From: Timema cristinae
Lineage: Eukaryota > Arthropoda > Insecta > Phasmatodea > Timematidae
DNA: 64,000 bases
Direction: 5' to 3'
NCBI GenBank assembly: GCA_039000515.1
Contig: JBCFYV010000001.1
Span: forward strand, 29,161,048-29,225,047
Part shown: positions 1 to 11,359 of the stretch, piece after piece
Layout of the letters: every line of letters starts with the position of its first letter
Numbering within the stretch: the stretch's first letter is position 1
Made by a program: the position numbers and the translations under genes
The notes under the pieces: generated by a model
Databases searched by the model: none
What the model was told of the DNA's origin: nothing
What the model saw: only the letters and a program-made list of their open reading frames with translations

Positions 1-104
1 CAACGACACCAATCAAAAATTTCTGTTTTCTAAGACACCTATCAAAAGTGTTAATTTCTTAGACACATAAAATACTCTATTTCAAAATACACTTACTACC
101 CGCT

Positions 105-317
105 TCTTTTCCGATGGTCAGTAGACTAGACTGCCAATGATGGGGAAATCAAGGTTTGAATCTCATTCAGGTGTACTGAGAAAGCTTTTCCAAAATGTTT
201 TCCACCTCCCTCACGTAAATGCAGGTACACTTTCCATAAATAAAATCTTTTTATCCTAAACTATTATCGTAATTATACATAAGCGTATAAGCCGAACGGG
301 TATTAAAACGTGTTTCT
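105..317 (+). repeat. SINE family B copy
   Basis: Diverged copy of the ~250-bp tRNA-derived SINE called B here. The anticodon-loop/long-arm part of the head is visible (actagactgccaatgatggg), then a B-box-like aaggtttgaatctc, the body segment cacctccctcacgtaaatgc, and the tail ending cgtataagccgaacgggta. The 5' head is eroded. Non-coding; Pol III origin is inferred from the A/B-box layout of better copies. Confidence 0.7.
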
Positions 318-1064
318 AAGAATAGAAAAAATTATAAATAAGACACTTTAAAAATTGTTATTTTATTATACACCCATAATTGATTTTTAACAAGATGTTA
401 TTTTAATAACCATACAATTATATTTATAAAGACGAAAGCCCTGACTCACAGATTCATTACTGTATCTCCCAATCTCCTGGACTTACAATCTTGAAATTTG
501 GAGGGAGGTTCCTTTTATTGGTAGACATCCGTCAAAAAGAGTTTTTGTAAATTTCAACACCAAAAAGGGAAATTTGGGGGTCTAAAAAATTGTGTTTGTA
601 AAAAAAATGGCTAGAGTAGCTATTCGTAAAATTATAGTTATATAAGAACCAATTATCAAAATGTGAGTACAATAAATAAAATTTTGTAAACGCTGTACCC
701 AACTATTGCTCACATTTTGACAGACAGTGAAATTAGAACTTGCAAGAAATCTTAGCTAATGAGCTCACATGACCCATTTGTTTACTCACATTCGTTTAGC
801 CGCCATTATTTAACAAATTTTGAGCGTTGTCGCCACTCGCTAGGTTTTAGTGGTATCAGCAGGGTCTACACGCATGCGCGCACCAGAAAAACAATACCAA
901 CCTTGCGTTTTCTGAATCCAAATATATTTATCCTACAGCTAAAATATTCGGCAGATAAATTCAGTTCATAATACGCATAAAATATTAATGTGTCTGATAA
1001 ACTTTATCTGGTTAGATAGCTTTAACCTCCCGATAGCAATATATATGCGGTAGTCATATTACCG
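318..1064. other. AT-rich non-coding stretch
   Basis: No repeat family, RNA gene or plausible exon is recognised. A 70-codon open frame at 759-971 has no recognisable domain and is probably chance. Confidence 0.5.
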
Positions 1065-1477
1065 GCCATAAAAGGATCAAAAAGAGCAAAAAGGGAAAAA
1101 AATTAACAAAACTCCAAAAAGGGTTTAAAGGATAAACAGGTAAACTTAAAAAAAAAGGGTAGAAAGTAAGAAGAAATATTCAAAAACGAGTAATAAAAAA
1201 AGATGAACGTGGTAAAACGGGCAGCTTAAAAATGGTAAAAAAATATTCAAAATTATTACCTATAGGCCTAGTTAATTTTAACCCTCTTTGCCATTTTTTC
1301 ACCTCTTTTTACTTTTTTTACCCCCTATTGCCCCCTTTTTTAAAACCTTTTTAGTCTCTTAATACTTTCAACCACTTTTAGTTACCCATTTTTTTTAAAA
1401 CTGTTTGGATTTAATTTTTACTATTTTATATCTTTTTGTTATTTTTCTCCCGGGCAAAGCCGGAAACTTCATGCTAG
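1065..1477 (+). mobile_element. Helitron-like 3' terminus with purine/pyrimidine-rich body
   Basis: The right end reads cccgggcaaagccgg, a short hairpin (CCGG/CCGG), and then ...catgCTAG followed by T. That is the Helitron 3' signature: a hairpin shortly before CTRR, with insertion before a T. Upstream, 1065-1240 is rich in A/G runs such as aaaaaggg and 1290-1440 in T/C runs such as ttttaccccc, an imperfect strand-swapped arrangement. The 5' TC end was not located, so the left limit is arbitrary. No Rep/helicase coding is visible; presumably non-autonomous. Confidence 0.5.
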
Positions 1478-1905
1478 TAGATTATAATTATAGTTAACCT
1501 TTTCAAAAAATATATCACTAGACACATTTTTAGATGCATTTGTTACTACGTTGTCTATTCTATACGCAAAACCTATTCTAAAATAATATATTGCAAACAA
1601 TGGTGTTTGAATAGTCCAAGGCGTTAGATCCACATTGGTCTTGGCCACCGTTGAAGGAAAGATTATTTGCTTGAATCATGCTATAGAATTTTGTGAATGG
1701 CCTAACACGTTATTATATCCAATAGAATATTTGCTTCTCTCCATATTAATAATAACTTAATCTAAGTTTTCTTAAAAGTCATTATAACTTGATTACGAAC
1801 GTAAGAATAAATAAATAATATTATTAATACAGTTTTAACGTGCATTAAAATACAACTATGCATTAGAAACGAATAGTATTGTACTTTACTTCTTTTGTCA
1901 ATAAA
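1478..1905. other. AT-rich non-coding stretch
   Basis: Nothing recognisable besides A/T-rich sequence leading into a TA microsatellite. Confidence 0.5.
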
Positions 1906-2020
1906 TAATATAAATATATTATATATATTATATAAAATATATATATATATATATATAAAATATATATATATATAAATATATATATATAAATATATTATAA
2001 ATAAATATATTATATATAAT

Positions 2021-2078
<58 letters not shown>

Positions 2079-2082
2079 CAAA
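1906..2082. repeat. (TA)n microsatellite, interrupted
   Basis: About 175 bp of TA dinucleotides with AAATA and ATTATA interruptions; the purest run is 2034-2072. Low-complexity sequence likely to vary in length. Confidence 0.95.
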
Positions 2083-3153
2083 ATTAATATTTAAATTCAA
2101 TTGTTCTCAAAGAATTCTCTACCTAAAATATATGTGGCACTGTCACAACTGAAGATAGTTCATAGAAAAATAAATAAATCTTTATATATGTCATTGTACC
2201 CCCACCCTCCCCGCACCCCCCTTACTTACCCGTCTGACAGTAAATCCCTACGCAAGAGTAGATCCATTTTGTGTATAAAATGTACAAGACGACATAAATC
2301 AAGTTGACAACTTAACCAAACATTCTGCGTCAGGATGCGAAATGTTCTTTTCAATATTATGTTAGGAGGATTTCCTACCCCACCCTTTTAGGCATAGAGG
2401 TTGTCTTGAAGAAAGAAAAAAGTTTAACCATGGATCATTGAGGTTAAGATTATTACGTATGTTTTCTTTATTTACTAATGTCCCTGTGTTTTTCTCATCA
2501 ATTTCTACGCTAATGCGGCTTTACTTCATCTAATTCACAATTCTTCTTATAAGATCAACTAAGCCAACAAAACGTACAAACTAAAAATAATATTGAAACC
2601 TCAATTGTGGTTTGGTTTGAATACAAGTATGGCAAAATTTTTTTTTAATTACTTTTAACATAATTGAGTGAAAATTTTCTTACGATTAGGGACTAAGATA
2701 TCCAATATAGATTTATATTATGAGATAAAATAAATTTTAAGCATACTAACCAGCACTATCCTATAAATAGAATATGAATAATCTTAGTGATATCTAAAAT
2801 GGATTATAACCTCTGAACCAATTTAAATTTACAAGTACATTTTGGAATTAACTCTAATATTCATATAATTACCTCACTATATAGTTTTTAATAATATAAA
2901 TTTGTGACCTAGTCAATAACAAGAGGCAAATTGTTTATTTATACAGCTAAAAGGCCAAAGAAAATATTTTTAAAGTTAGTATAACCTTTTTACCGTTTAC
3001 CTATATTTCATATTATTTTTAAAATTACTTGAATTTGTTTGACATGGCATTAACCATGATAATAAATCATGTGTTATAAATTACTTATGGTAATAAGATG
3101 CTTCAGTGGGACTTGTAACTGATAAATTACACACATTATATACACATACTTGG
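2083..3153. other. AT-rich non-coding stretch
   Basis: No recognised repeat or gene. The open frame at 2101-2307 is low-information and lacks a recognisable domain. Confidence 0.5.
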
Positions 3154-3256
3154 TCCGACACCTTAGCTCAGTCGGTAGTATGTCTGTATATTGAGTTAAG
3201 GATCCAGGTTTAATTCCCTGGCATGTCCGAAATATTTATCAATGGTGCGAACATTG
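3154..3256 (+). repeat. SINE family C, head only
   Basis: tRNA-like head: ccttagctcagtcggtag matches an A box/D arm, and ccaggtttaattccctgg is a T-arm-like hairpin around the B box. The body breaks off after aatatttatcaatggtg, where it joins a reversed B fragment. Fuller C copies at 18810 and 55432 continue for another ~110 bp. It is not a functional tRNA gene: no proper acceptor pairing is seen. Confidence 0.7.
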
Positions 3257-3325
3257 ATCTTCCCGTCATCGGCAGTCTAGTCTACTACAAGAGTAGCGCG
3301 TTAGACCACGTGGCCTCCAAAACAG
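3257..3325 (-). repeat. SINE family B, 5' head fragment
   Basis: Reverse-oriented B head: cttcccgtcatcggcagtct, then ctactacaagagtagcgcgt and gaccacgtggcc. Only the tRNA-like part is present; it abuts the truncated C copy on its left. Confidence 0.7.
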
Positions 3326-3361
3326 GTTGTAAGTAATTTTAATGTATTATTAGTAGACTAC

Positions 3362-3618
3362 TGACCCGCTCAGGGCGTAGTTATCATACGCACTAGTTTC
3401 GTGTTGAGCTATACTGCTGAGGACAGGGAGATCGAGGTTAGAATCTCACTCGGGTGAACTGGGGTGGTTTTACTTAAATGTTTTTGCACTTTCCCTCCAC
3501 GTAGATGCGGGTTCACTTCCTCTAAATTCAATCTTTCCTATTCCTAACCTACTAACGTAAATAGTACTTAAGCTTATAACCCAACATGTACTAAGACGCG
3601 GTGCTAAAAAAAAAAAAA
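3362..3618 (+). repeat. SINE family B, near full length
   Basis: Head (acccgctcagggcgtagtta), B box (gaggttagaatctc), body (ctccacgtagatgcgggttc) and tail (taacccaacatgtactaaga, then gcggtgctaa) followed by a poly-A run at 3608-3618. Length matches the best B copies. Confidence 0.85.
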
Positions 3619-4476
3619 CGTAGATGGTTCCACCCAACTTAATATAGTATATCCCTAGAGATAGAGCCGCCTGTGAAATATGTTTATAGATCACACCTTA
3701 ATTTGTATTTCCATCATGTCTTATGTTTCTCCTATTCTGTTAAAAGTTATGGAGGAGACGTGTCCTATTCTTATGTTCCATTGTCCGAGGGAGCAAAGAT
3801 GCTGAGAAAGCAAATAATAACCCGTTTTTTCCCCCCCTTTCTCCACATTCTTCCACATCTGGGGCTCTTTCCTTCTCGTCCCATCATCCACCCTTGTCAC
3901 CAAACAGTTCTATCTGTTTTTCATTCTACTAATAAAAATAAATATATACAATGATGGAGTCGCAATGCAGCTACAGTAGAGTTTTTTTGGGAAGATATTT
4001 TTAGAGAATGCAAACATAATTTAGCAGCAAACACCTATAAACTCTTTTTATAGCGTTAGTATTATTTTTTTATAGATATTCATTATTTATATAAAAAAAC
4101 GTCACAGGTGAAGATCACAAAATCTTGACGTATAAATAAGTGAGAGTAGATATAGTAACTTTTCTATCTGTCAGTCAAAAGAGTCTCAATATCAAATTTG
4201 AACAGTACATTACAAGGGACAATGTCACCAAGCAAAGTTAATTATAAGTGTTAATTTTTATTTTATTAACATGCTTATATCTTAATATAGTTAATAATAA
4301 CTTTACCTACATCTTATCTCCATCGGTTATGAGTTTATATACTGACTGTTTATTGTTATATTCTTTTATCACTGCGTTTTATTACCTGTTCGATTTATAC
4401 GCATATATGATAAATACTCTAAAGGAATAAGGACAAGAAGAAAGTATTGTAGAGGTAATATACCATCATTATCATG
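3619..4476. other. Non-coding stretch
   Basis: No repeat match recognised. Overlapping open frames on both strands at 3673-3954 share no recognisable domain and look like chance. Confidence 0.45.
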
Positions 4477-4600
4477 GAAGATGGGTGGGAAACAATGTAG
4501 GAAAAACCACCCTTATTAGATCCAACCGGGATTCTAACCCCGATCACTCCGTAATCTGCAATATACCGAGCTAAATATTCCAAGGTCGAGATTTAGTATG
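4477..4600 (-). repeat. SINE family B fragment, degenerate
   Basis: Reverse-oriented central part of B: aggaaaaaccacccttatta followed by ccgggattctaaccccgatc (B box on the minus strand). The head and 3' tail are too decayed to place. Confidence 0.5.
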
Positions 4601-4639
4601 CGTTTTGAATAGGTTCATACATTTAAAAAAATATTTCAC

Positions 4640-4790
4640 CTTTTTTTTTTACCACCCGTTCAGGACAGATAGACGAAATCGCGAAAACCATGTCATGAAA
4701 CGCTGACATTTATCAAAATCTTGAGTTTGACATTTATACGATCACAATATTACTCTCCCCGAGTAGTCAAGATAATGTGAAAAAAAACAG
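4640..4790 (-). repeat. Dispersed repeat family I fragment
   Basis: Contains gacagatagacg, catgtcatgaaacgctgaca, tttatcaaaatcttgagttt and ctccccgagtagt. In reverse complement these match the shared order of family I (Ctcggagag..., ttgtgatc, caagattttgataaa, catgacccctgaaa, ctgtctgtc). The family is unclassified and shows no coding capacity. Confidence 0.55.
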
Positions 4791-5569
4791 TCTATAAAGA
4801 AAGTACATATATCTATTTATTATATTTTAGGACTTATAGTTGAGTAGCGATACATTTTAAACATTTACATGCCAACACTCAAAATTGCATGAAGCGAAAA
4901 TAATGTTAAGATAATTTGGTGTCATGAATGTAACTAAAATTTCGGCATAAATGGAATTTCTCAATTGTTGGCAGGTTTTGGACTTATACCAGAAAGTTCT
5001 CAAACCCTATTAATTCTTACCTTACAATAGGCTCTTAGCTCGGGCGCTTATGAGACGGTAAATCGAGGTAATATACTTAATAATTCTAGATTACGTATTA
5101 ATAGCAATTGCTTCTGTGACGCAGGTAACCATCTGACTATAACATAATGAGGCATGAGAGCTATCTTACTTATTGAATCTAATTACGCAGCATCATATAA
5201 TCACAAATATGATAGCATTTACTTAGTCATTATTATCTCAGATAATCTTTAAATACTTCGTAAGTAAAATTAATAATTAATCACTCAATAAAATCTCTTG
5301 GAGATACTAATGCTTTAAGAAAAATACTGTTTTTGCTATGTTAATAAATCTTAAACGTTTAATTAAAGCATATAATTATTGCAGAGGATATCAAAATCAA
5401 AGACTATCAAATTCATACTAAGCACACTGTGACGTCATTGAAGGAAATTGATGTTGGTCCTATTTCCAGTAGATTTGAAACGTTGCATTTTTTTATATGA
5501 GTGTACTGCACATCTTACTTTCCATCCTAGCTATACATATTTAACTACACTAATTTTGTATAGATTAGG
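4791..5569. other. AT-rich non-coding stretch
   Basis: Nothing recognisable. Confidence 0.5.
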
Positions 5570-5745
5570 AAAGTAGAACTTAGACGAGCTTACTCTAATT
5601 TACGTGAAGGGAGGGTAAGAGACACATTTAGAAAAAGAAAAACCCTTGGTATCGACCGGTATTCGAACCCCGATCCCACTCTTATTGACAACACATTCTC
5701 TTTCAAGAAGGACAACTTGGACCATAAAACCACTGAAAGAGGCAT
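5570..5745 (-). repeat. SINE family B, 3'-truncated copy
   Basis: Reverse-oriented: ctaatttacgtgaagggagg (body), ggtatcgaccggtattcgaa (B box region), then a decayed head to about 5745. The shared 3' tail is missing. Confidence 0.65.
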
Positions 5746-6956
5746 TTTCTAGTAATAATAAGTTTAGGATAAAGAGCTAGCCTGAAGGTTAGCAAGCTTA
5801 CCTTGAATGGTTAGACTATGGCCATAGTATAAAATGTAAAGGCTAGCTTTCAATGTAAACGGAGCATACAAAGTAATTATTTACACAGTAGCAAAGATTC
5901 TAGGGGGTGTTTTAGTAATTAAAGAGACTGTCAGCCACGCTTTCTCATGAAAGAAAATTATTCTTACGTTTATTTAATTCTGCAGTGAATTAGAAAACTT
6001 TAATGCAATTAGGTTTGATGTATTTACTATTTCAAAGTTGTTATGTATCTCAAAATAAATGTTATGTACTGATTAAAAAAATTTACACCAAAAATTATAA
6101 ATAAATAAGTGATTAAACCGTTTTTGCTATGTTATTGTTAGGTTTGAATTATGTTAAAAAAAATATTTCCCTAATGGTGACTTTTGCATTACTTATAAAA
6201 ATCATATTTGAATTAACAGTCTCTTTTCTCCCAAATTCATGTACATTCCCTTAACTCCTTACTTTCTTATCCTTAATCCCCTAGCCTAATTATATGTGTG
6301 TAGTTAGAAGAGGTAGGAATATGCCATGGAAAATTATCTGATCTGCATTCAAAGAAATTTGCTAAAATCAAATTCACAATAAAATATATAGCTCCAATTT
6401 AATTCATAAGTGTTTTAGTTCAATTTTAAATATTAAGTAACTACTTAACCATTTATACTTAACGAATAAATAATTTAAAAAAATATTTTTGCTATATATT
6501 ATACATTAAATAAATATTTGCTTAAAGCATATTTTAAATGTTTGAAAACCTAGCTTTAACTAATAAAAATGTATTAAAAATTTATTTTCACTTAACTTTA
6601 GTTTACATGGGTTTAAGCGTAGGCTAGTAAAAAAGTTGTGTTTTATATTTTTTACATAAGAATGTACACTCTATCGTAAGATTTCTGCATATACAACCCA
6701 TCCAGCAAGGGCCTATGACGGAGAAAAGGTTGCCAACTCACGAAGAGGATTTAAGTGCCCCCAACCCCCAGCGCACCCTAAAATCTCCACCCCCCCACAC
6801 ACATATATGCCTGTGCCTGCTCACACAATGTTCAACACCAAGGCTGATGGAAATAGATGTATGTGAATATATCATGAGAACGCGTGTGAAAGATAAAACA
6901 AATGGGGGGTGGGGGTTACAAAATGGAGCCAAACACCATGTAAAGAAGATCCGATT
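5746..6956. other. AT-rich non-coding stretch
   Basis: No repeat or gene recognised. The open frame at 6715-7038 runs into a TA microsatellite and has no recognisable domain. Confidence 0.45.
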
Positions 6957-6992
6957 CGTATATATATATATATTATATATATATATAATATA
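6957..6992. repeat. (TA)n microsatellite
   Basis: Short TA array with two ATTATA breaks. Confidence 0.9.
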
Positions 6993-7674
6993 TATAATCT
7001 TCACACATGGTTTAGACTTACATGTTCCTCAGGCCTAGAACTGACAAGCGTGTCTTTGCTACAATCCAATAGTGAGATATGTAATTTATCCCCATCCCTC
7101 ACCCAATTTTACACTCAAAAATGGACTTGGTGGAGTGCAGAGGGTATCTGAAATATCTAACGCTAAATTTCCTCCACTTTTTTAAAGTGTCATAATACCA
7201 GTCATTCATTTTCCATATTACAGCCCATTAAAACAAGAATTTCCGGTAAATTTAATCTCACTGTTTAAAAATTATCTCAAAAATCATAGTTCATTATTAA
7301 CTGACCTCCATTCTCCCCATTGTGGTGGTTTCTCATCATTCATTCAAAGTGTATTTTGGAGCGTATCCTGCTATTTAAAACTAATCCTTCAGAATTATGA
7401 TAAACCGTTTATAAACTTGCATTAAAACGTTTCCCTCAAAATAAAAAAAAAAACCTTTCCATGCTCTCTCTCTCTTCACTGAATTTTCTTATGTAACCCA
7501 ACTTGAATTACAAAATAACCTAAGGAGAAAAGTATCCGGTTATTGAGCTTATAACAGGTCTCTAATTTAATAGTCAAAATAATACAAGTTTCAACTCACG
7601 ACATCGTCATTGATCAATGAAAGACTGCCTTGAAGATTGAGATTCAAACTTCACCCTTATAAATAAAGGATTTT
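6993..7674. other. Non-coding stretch
   Basis: Nothing recognisable. Confidence 0.45.
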
Positions 7675-7915
7675 TCAGCCCGAGAATTGGTCTTGATGTG
7701 CTACCCATCAGGCTTGAGCTTGGCATGCGCATACACCTCAAGTCGGTTAGTGCTGCCCACACAATCTGGGATTAATCAAATGTCCTAATGGAGTCTTTGC
7801 GGTAGTTTTCTGTTATTTTCGGCATTGAATTTTTATGAACGAGAGAGAAAGAGCCTACACACTTTAGCGGAATGGTATTTTCACATACCTGCTAGGGATT
7901 TTTCTTTTTAGGTCA
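7675..7915 (-). repeat. SINE family D' (D body with alternative 3' part), fragment
   Basis: On the minus strand, the D body (matching 12150-12215 in the order gcgaaagggcct, ttcacaaacctaccgggg) is followed by a 3' segment with cagcactaacc, gatgggta and cgggctgaaaaatcc. The same 3' segment follows a D body at 50602-50930, so the pairing is not a chance junction. The tRNA-like head is missing. Confidence 0.5.
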
Positions 7916-8035
7916 CTGTTACACGGGAGAGAACACAATTGAACGAGTAGTAGTGAACAACAAATTCGGTTAGGTGTAACTGGCACGTAGATCGTTGTCA
8001 AGCACCCTTCGAAAGAGCGGCATTAGATGAGAAAC

Positions 8036-8228
8036 TTTTTAAGTGAAAGAAATGTTGTCATAAAATTCCAGGACAACCCTTGAAAAATATTAAAAAACCA
8101 TTAAAGTAAATTAAATTATATTTTTATACTGGAGAAATAAATGATTTATTTTAACCAAAATAGTTTTTACATAAAAACTACAAAAATACTTACCTTTTCT
8201 CACCTCCCCTACACACCCACCGTAAGTT
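8036..8228 (+). repeat. Family K foldback-like repeat, partial
   Basis: Carries the K right arm (tactggagaaataaatgatt, acataaaaactacaaaaata, ctcccctacacacccacc) and, in reverse, a K internal block (gagaaactttttaag, aaattccaggacaaccc). Internally rearranged relative to the copies at 28806 and 34528. It ends only a few bases before the MADF-like relic. Confidence 0.5.
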
Positions 8229-8232
8229 TAAG

Positions 8233-8406
8233 ATGGAGTGGACTGATGAAATGGCACTATTATTAATCGAAGAATACAGACAGATCTTTCCCTTACTTAT
8301 GGGGCCCAACTCAACCGGAATATAAGTTACCGAAAGGAAAGTTTAATGCCATGAAAATTCTATTGAAATCACTGGAAGCTGACGTCAGAGAAGTGAAGAA
8401 AACTTA
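8233..8406 (+). pseudogene. MADF (Myb/SANT-like) DNA-binding domain relic, frameshifted
   Basis: From the ATG at 8233, frame 1 reads MEWTDEMALLLIEEYRQIFP and stops at 8323-8325. Shifting by one base near 8300 gives LWGPTQPEYKLPKGKF and later DVREVKKT before a stop at 8404-8406. The order LIEEYR..FP.LW.PtqPeYK...DV.eVKK is the MADF domain pattern; these domains bind DNA in arthropod transcription factors and also occur in PIF/Harbinger transposon proteins. At least one frameshift and an in-frame stop where the next conserved Trp would be expected make this a pseudogene fragment. It directly follows a family K arm. Family identity is by eye, with no alignment run. Confidence 0.6.
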
Positions 8407-8829
8407 AAAGAAAAATTTGCTGATCTCTTTATCTCCTTTCTAACATTCGACATGACCAGCGAGCACTCCGCTAGACGAGAAGACGCCAACTAAACTTCTT
8501 CATATTCCCTACTCCTTTTTGCCATGTTACAAACTATATTAAACAAACTAACATAAAAACTTGTACTGAATCACATCCACACACATCCTGTGAACTTCAC
8601 GGATCATTAAAGAGTGGCGCTCGATATGGGGCTGTTCTCAATTGTTGCGAACCTATTCAATGCCGAAACTGAGGGCTGATATTAATGGCTGGAGGGCTCG
8701 TTGTGGTTACCATATGCTACCATCCATCAGCATAAGTTGGCACTATCTTCACTTAGAGATGGAGACTGATCGGTCGGTATGGTTCGATCGTGAGATGATG
8801 CCAAGGAGTTTATAACCAAACCTTTTTGT
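8407..8829. other. Non-coding stretch after the MADF relic
   Basis: Moderately less AT-rich than the surroundings. It may hold more of the decayed MADF-encoding element, but no further domain is recognised. Confidence 0.4.
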
Positions 8830-9130
8830 TCCACAAATTAAAATATTGTTTAATTAGATAGGTTACGTTTAATTTAACTTTCATCACAAAGTATTACCAA
8901 CAATTCTTAAATATTTATCTTGGACATCGCAACATTTGAACACAGCATTTCATCTTAGTTAATTCTTTTTCAAGTTATCCTATGTCCATGCCAATTATAA
9001 AATAACAGCTGGAATTACTAGGATGTTTGTAGTAAAACGTATCTACTGGATCCATATTTTACTTATTTTGGCCTAAAAATTGTTTTACTATTAAAGCTAC
9101 AAAAATATTAACCTTAACTTAGGTTCCATT
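8830..9130 (+). repeat. Family K foldback-like repeat, degenerate
   Basis: Left part resembles the K left arm (gtttaatttaactttcatca...caaca) and the right part the K right arm (ctactggatccatattttac, ttattttggcc, ctacaaaaatattaacctt). The interior is unlike other copies. Confidence 0.4.
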
Positions 9131-9421
9131 CCTCCCTATCTTAAAAAGACTCCATGCTAAGAAAATCAATCCCACACTAAAGCGTTTGATAGTTCATCTA
9201 CTTTTTTAACTATCTAAATCTAACCTTTTTCATTAAATTTTAACATTAAGGAAAATATTTGTTAGTTGGCAAAGCCAGATATTTCTTTTTACATAAAAAT
9301 ACCTCAAAATATTACATTATAATTTTCACTATCCTATGTCACGAAATCAAGTTTTTGAACATATTTAATCAAAGTTTCAATGTCAAGAAAACCTGTTTGC
9401 AAAATTATCTTTAGTTAAACC

Positions 9422-9656
9422 ACTTCAACGAACGCATGGCCTAAGGCGTCACTTTCGCAATATACTAGACTGTCAGTGACAGGGAGATCGGCGTTTGAAT
9501 CCCGGTAGGGGGTATTTAGGGTGTTTAAAAAAAAGGTTTTACACTCTCCCTTCACGCAAATGTAGGCACACATCCTCTAAAATTCAACCTTCCTCATCCA
9601 TAACACATTAGCGTATGCATATAATTCGAAAGGGTAGTAGGACGTGGAGCTAAGAA
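9422..9656 (+). repeat. SINE family B, near full length
   Basis: Head (gcatggcctaaggcgtcact, ctagactgtcagtgacaggg), B box (gcgtttgaatcccgg), body (ctcccttcacgcaaatgtag), tail (cattagcgtatgca, gaaagggtagtaggacgtgg). Confidence 0.85.
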
Positions 9657-10458
9657 AATAAAATGGAGGGAGTTTGGTGTTGGATATGAGAACATACGAA
9701 AGTTGCGGAGCTCATTACAGACCTACTCGTTGGAGGGATAATCTACCTATGAATGGTTTGATAAAGAGTTTGAAGAAGTTTGGATCAGTAATAAGAGTTC
9801 TTTCTTTTATTCTCCTAGTAGAAGTACAATGTATTTTATCTCTTTCTTTTCACTCTTTTCTTTGTTTGTCGGCTGTCAGTAGTCTTGTAACGAGGGATAA
9901 TTCCAAGGAACTATTCTAGATAGAAACAGTACCTTTCAAGTTGGCCTACTCTTGCGAACAGGTCCGTTAGGTCTCCATCTTACCCAACCTTTTTAAAAAT
10001 CTTGTCTTGTCTTTTACTGTTGCGATCATCCGCCCCCCCCCCCCCCCCCCCCGTCTCGCCGCCCAAGTTTGTTTCAGTTTGCACCGCAGTTTTCTTTATT
10101 CGTAGATCTACCTTTTTGATAATCTTACACAAAACACAATCTGGTGTATTTACAATGGAAGTTCAACTTCACAGAGGCACCTTCTCAATTTAAAATTTAT
10201 GATTTTATGAATGAATATTAGTTTGTTCCACAAAACTTTTTTTTTTTACCTTCAGTTTTGATAGGCTCACAACTTATATACATTTGTGTGTGTGGGGAGG
10301 AAGCGGCTTAGGGGGTAGTGTTAAAAGCTCCATATTTTCCCCTTTAGAAATATAATATATTTCTTATGATTGTAATAATCTTTTGTCATCCTAGTGCGGA
10401 CAGTTGCACATAGTTTAATTTATTATGAATGTTTCTTCGCACATGTTAATAGTTGCAT
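9657..10458. other. Non-coding stretch with a poly-C run
   Basis: A near-pure C tract of about 22 bases lies at 10031-10052. Open frames at 9674-9919 and 10002-10193 carry no recognisable domain. Confidence 0.5.
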
Positions 10459-10650
10459 TTTTGTAATTTTTTAATTCCTCTCAACACCTCTGAGAGAAAA
10501 TATTGTGATCGTAAAAAAAAAAATCAAAACCTAGATTTTGATGTCAACGTTTCCAGACCCCAAGAAAAAGATTTTTTTTTCTTCGTAATACCGTCTGTCT
10601 GTCCGTCTGTATATTCGATAGTTGGTGATAGGTATCGATGGTTTTGTCTA
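10459..10650 (+). repeat. Dispersed repeat family I, partial
   Basis: Order seen: ctcaacacctctgagagaaa, attgtgatcgt, ctagattttgatgtcaacgt, agaccccaagaaaaag, then ctgtctgtccgtctg. The same order occurs at 35136 and 60480 and, reversed, at 56640. Unclassified; no coding seen. Confidence 0.6.
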
Positions 10651-10762
10651 GTTTTCTTTAGTTATTTCGATTTGTGTTGTTTAAATATTGAAGAATGGGT
10701 GAGTTTCAAGTAATTTTTGGACATGTCCATTATGTTTTTGAACAGTGGTTATTAAACTATGG

Positions 10763-10862
10763 ACAGCGGTGAAGTGCCAGATGGTACGCAGAATAGAGCA
10801 AAAGGGAAAATTAAATTAATACGTGAAAGAGCTAGACAGTAAGAGATTGACAGGGTAAGTCA
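10763..10862 (+). other. Tiny open frame followed by a splice-donor-like site (speculative)
   Basis: ATG GAC AGC ... opens a 27-codon frame (MDSGEVPDGTQNRAKGKIKL...) that stops just before gacagGGTAAGTc. The codon choice looks less AT-driven than the surroundings, but no domain is recognised and no acceptor partner is evident. Confidence 0.15.
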
Positions 10863-10893
10863 GATAAGTACAATAATACTTTGTACCACAAGT

Positions 10894-11171
10894 AGTATTA
10901 TATGTGAGGTGACCTGGTGGTCTAGGTGTAAGGTGTCAGACTTCTATGCTGGCGGCCGGGGTTCAATCCTCGGTCCGGCAAAGATTTATCTGATTACCAA
11001 ACCCTTCCTTCACCTCTGACAAGACTTCTTGTGAATGTGAGGAATGCCAGGTCTCCACCGTGGTTCGGATTCCACGATAAACTGTAGGTCCTTCATTTCA
11101 TCTCACAATCACCCTACCATTACACATTAGCGTAAGTGCGTATAACCCGAACGGGTAGTAAGACGTGGTGC

Positions 11172-11202
<31 letters not shown>

Positions 11203-11216
11203 GTATTATATGTGAG
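10894..11216 (+). repeat. SINE family A, full length with 15-bp TSD
   Basis: Element at 10909-11201, flanked by identical 15-bp copies of agtattatatgtgag (10894-10908 and 11202-11216). Head: gtgacctggtggtctaggtg (A box), then ccggggttcaatcctcggtc (B box). The body contains ccaccgtggttcggattcca, a T-arm-like hairpin. The tail ends cgaacgggtagtaagacgtg, then gtgct and (ataat)n/(TAA)n. The TSD and 3' microsatellite-like tail are what LINE-driven retroposition leaves. Confidence 0.93.
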
Positions 11217-11359
11217 TTGTACATAAGTTACGCTCACACCTGACAACATTGTTTGCAACATCAGGTGACAACCAATCCTATGAATGTTGACAAGAACTGT
11301 CAGACAACTTTTTTTTTTCAATTAACCGTTTAAAATAAATCAATATTGTTGTCATAAAT

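Noticed and set aside
10031..10052. Poly-C tract as a possible functional element
   Set aside because: Simple homopolymer, prone to sequencing and assembly error; nothing around it supports a function.
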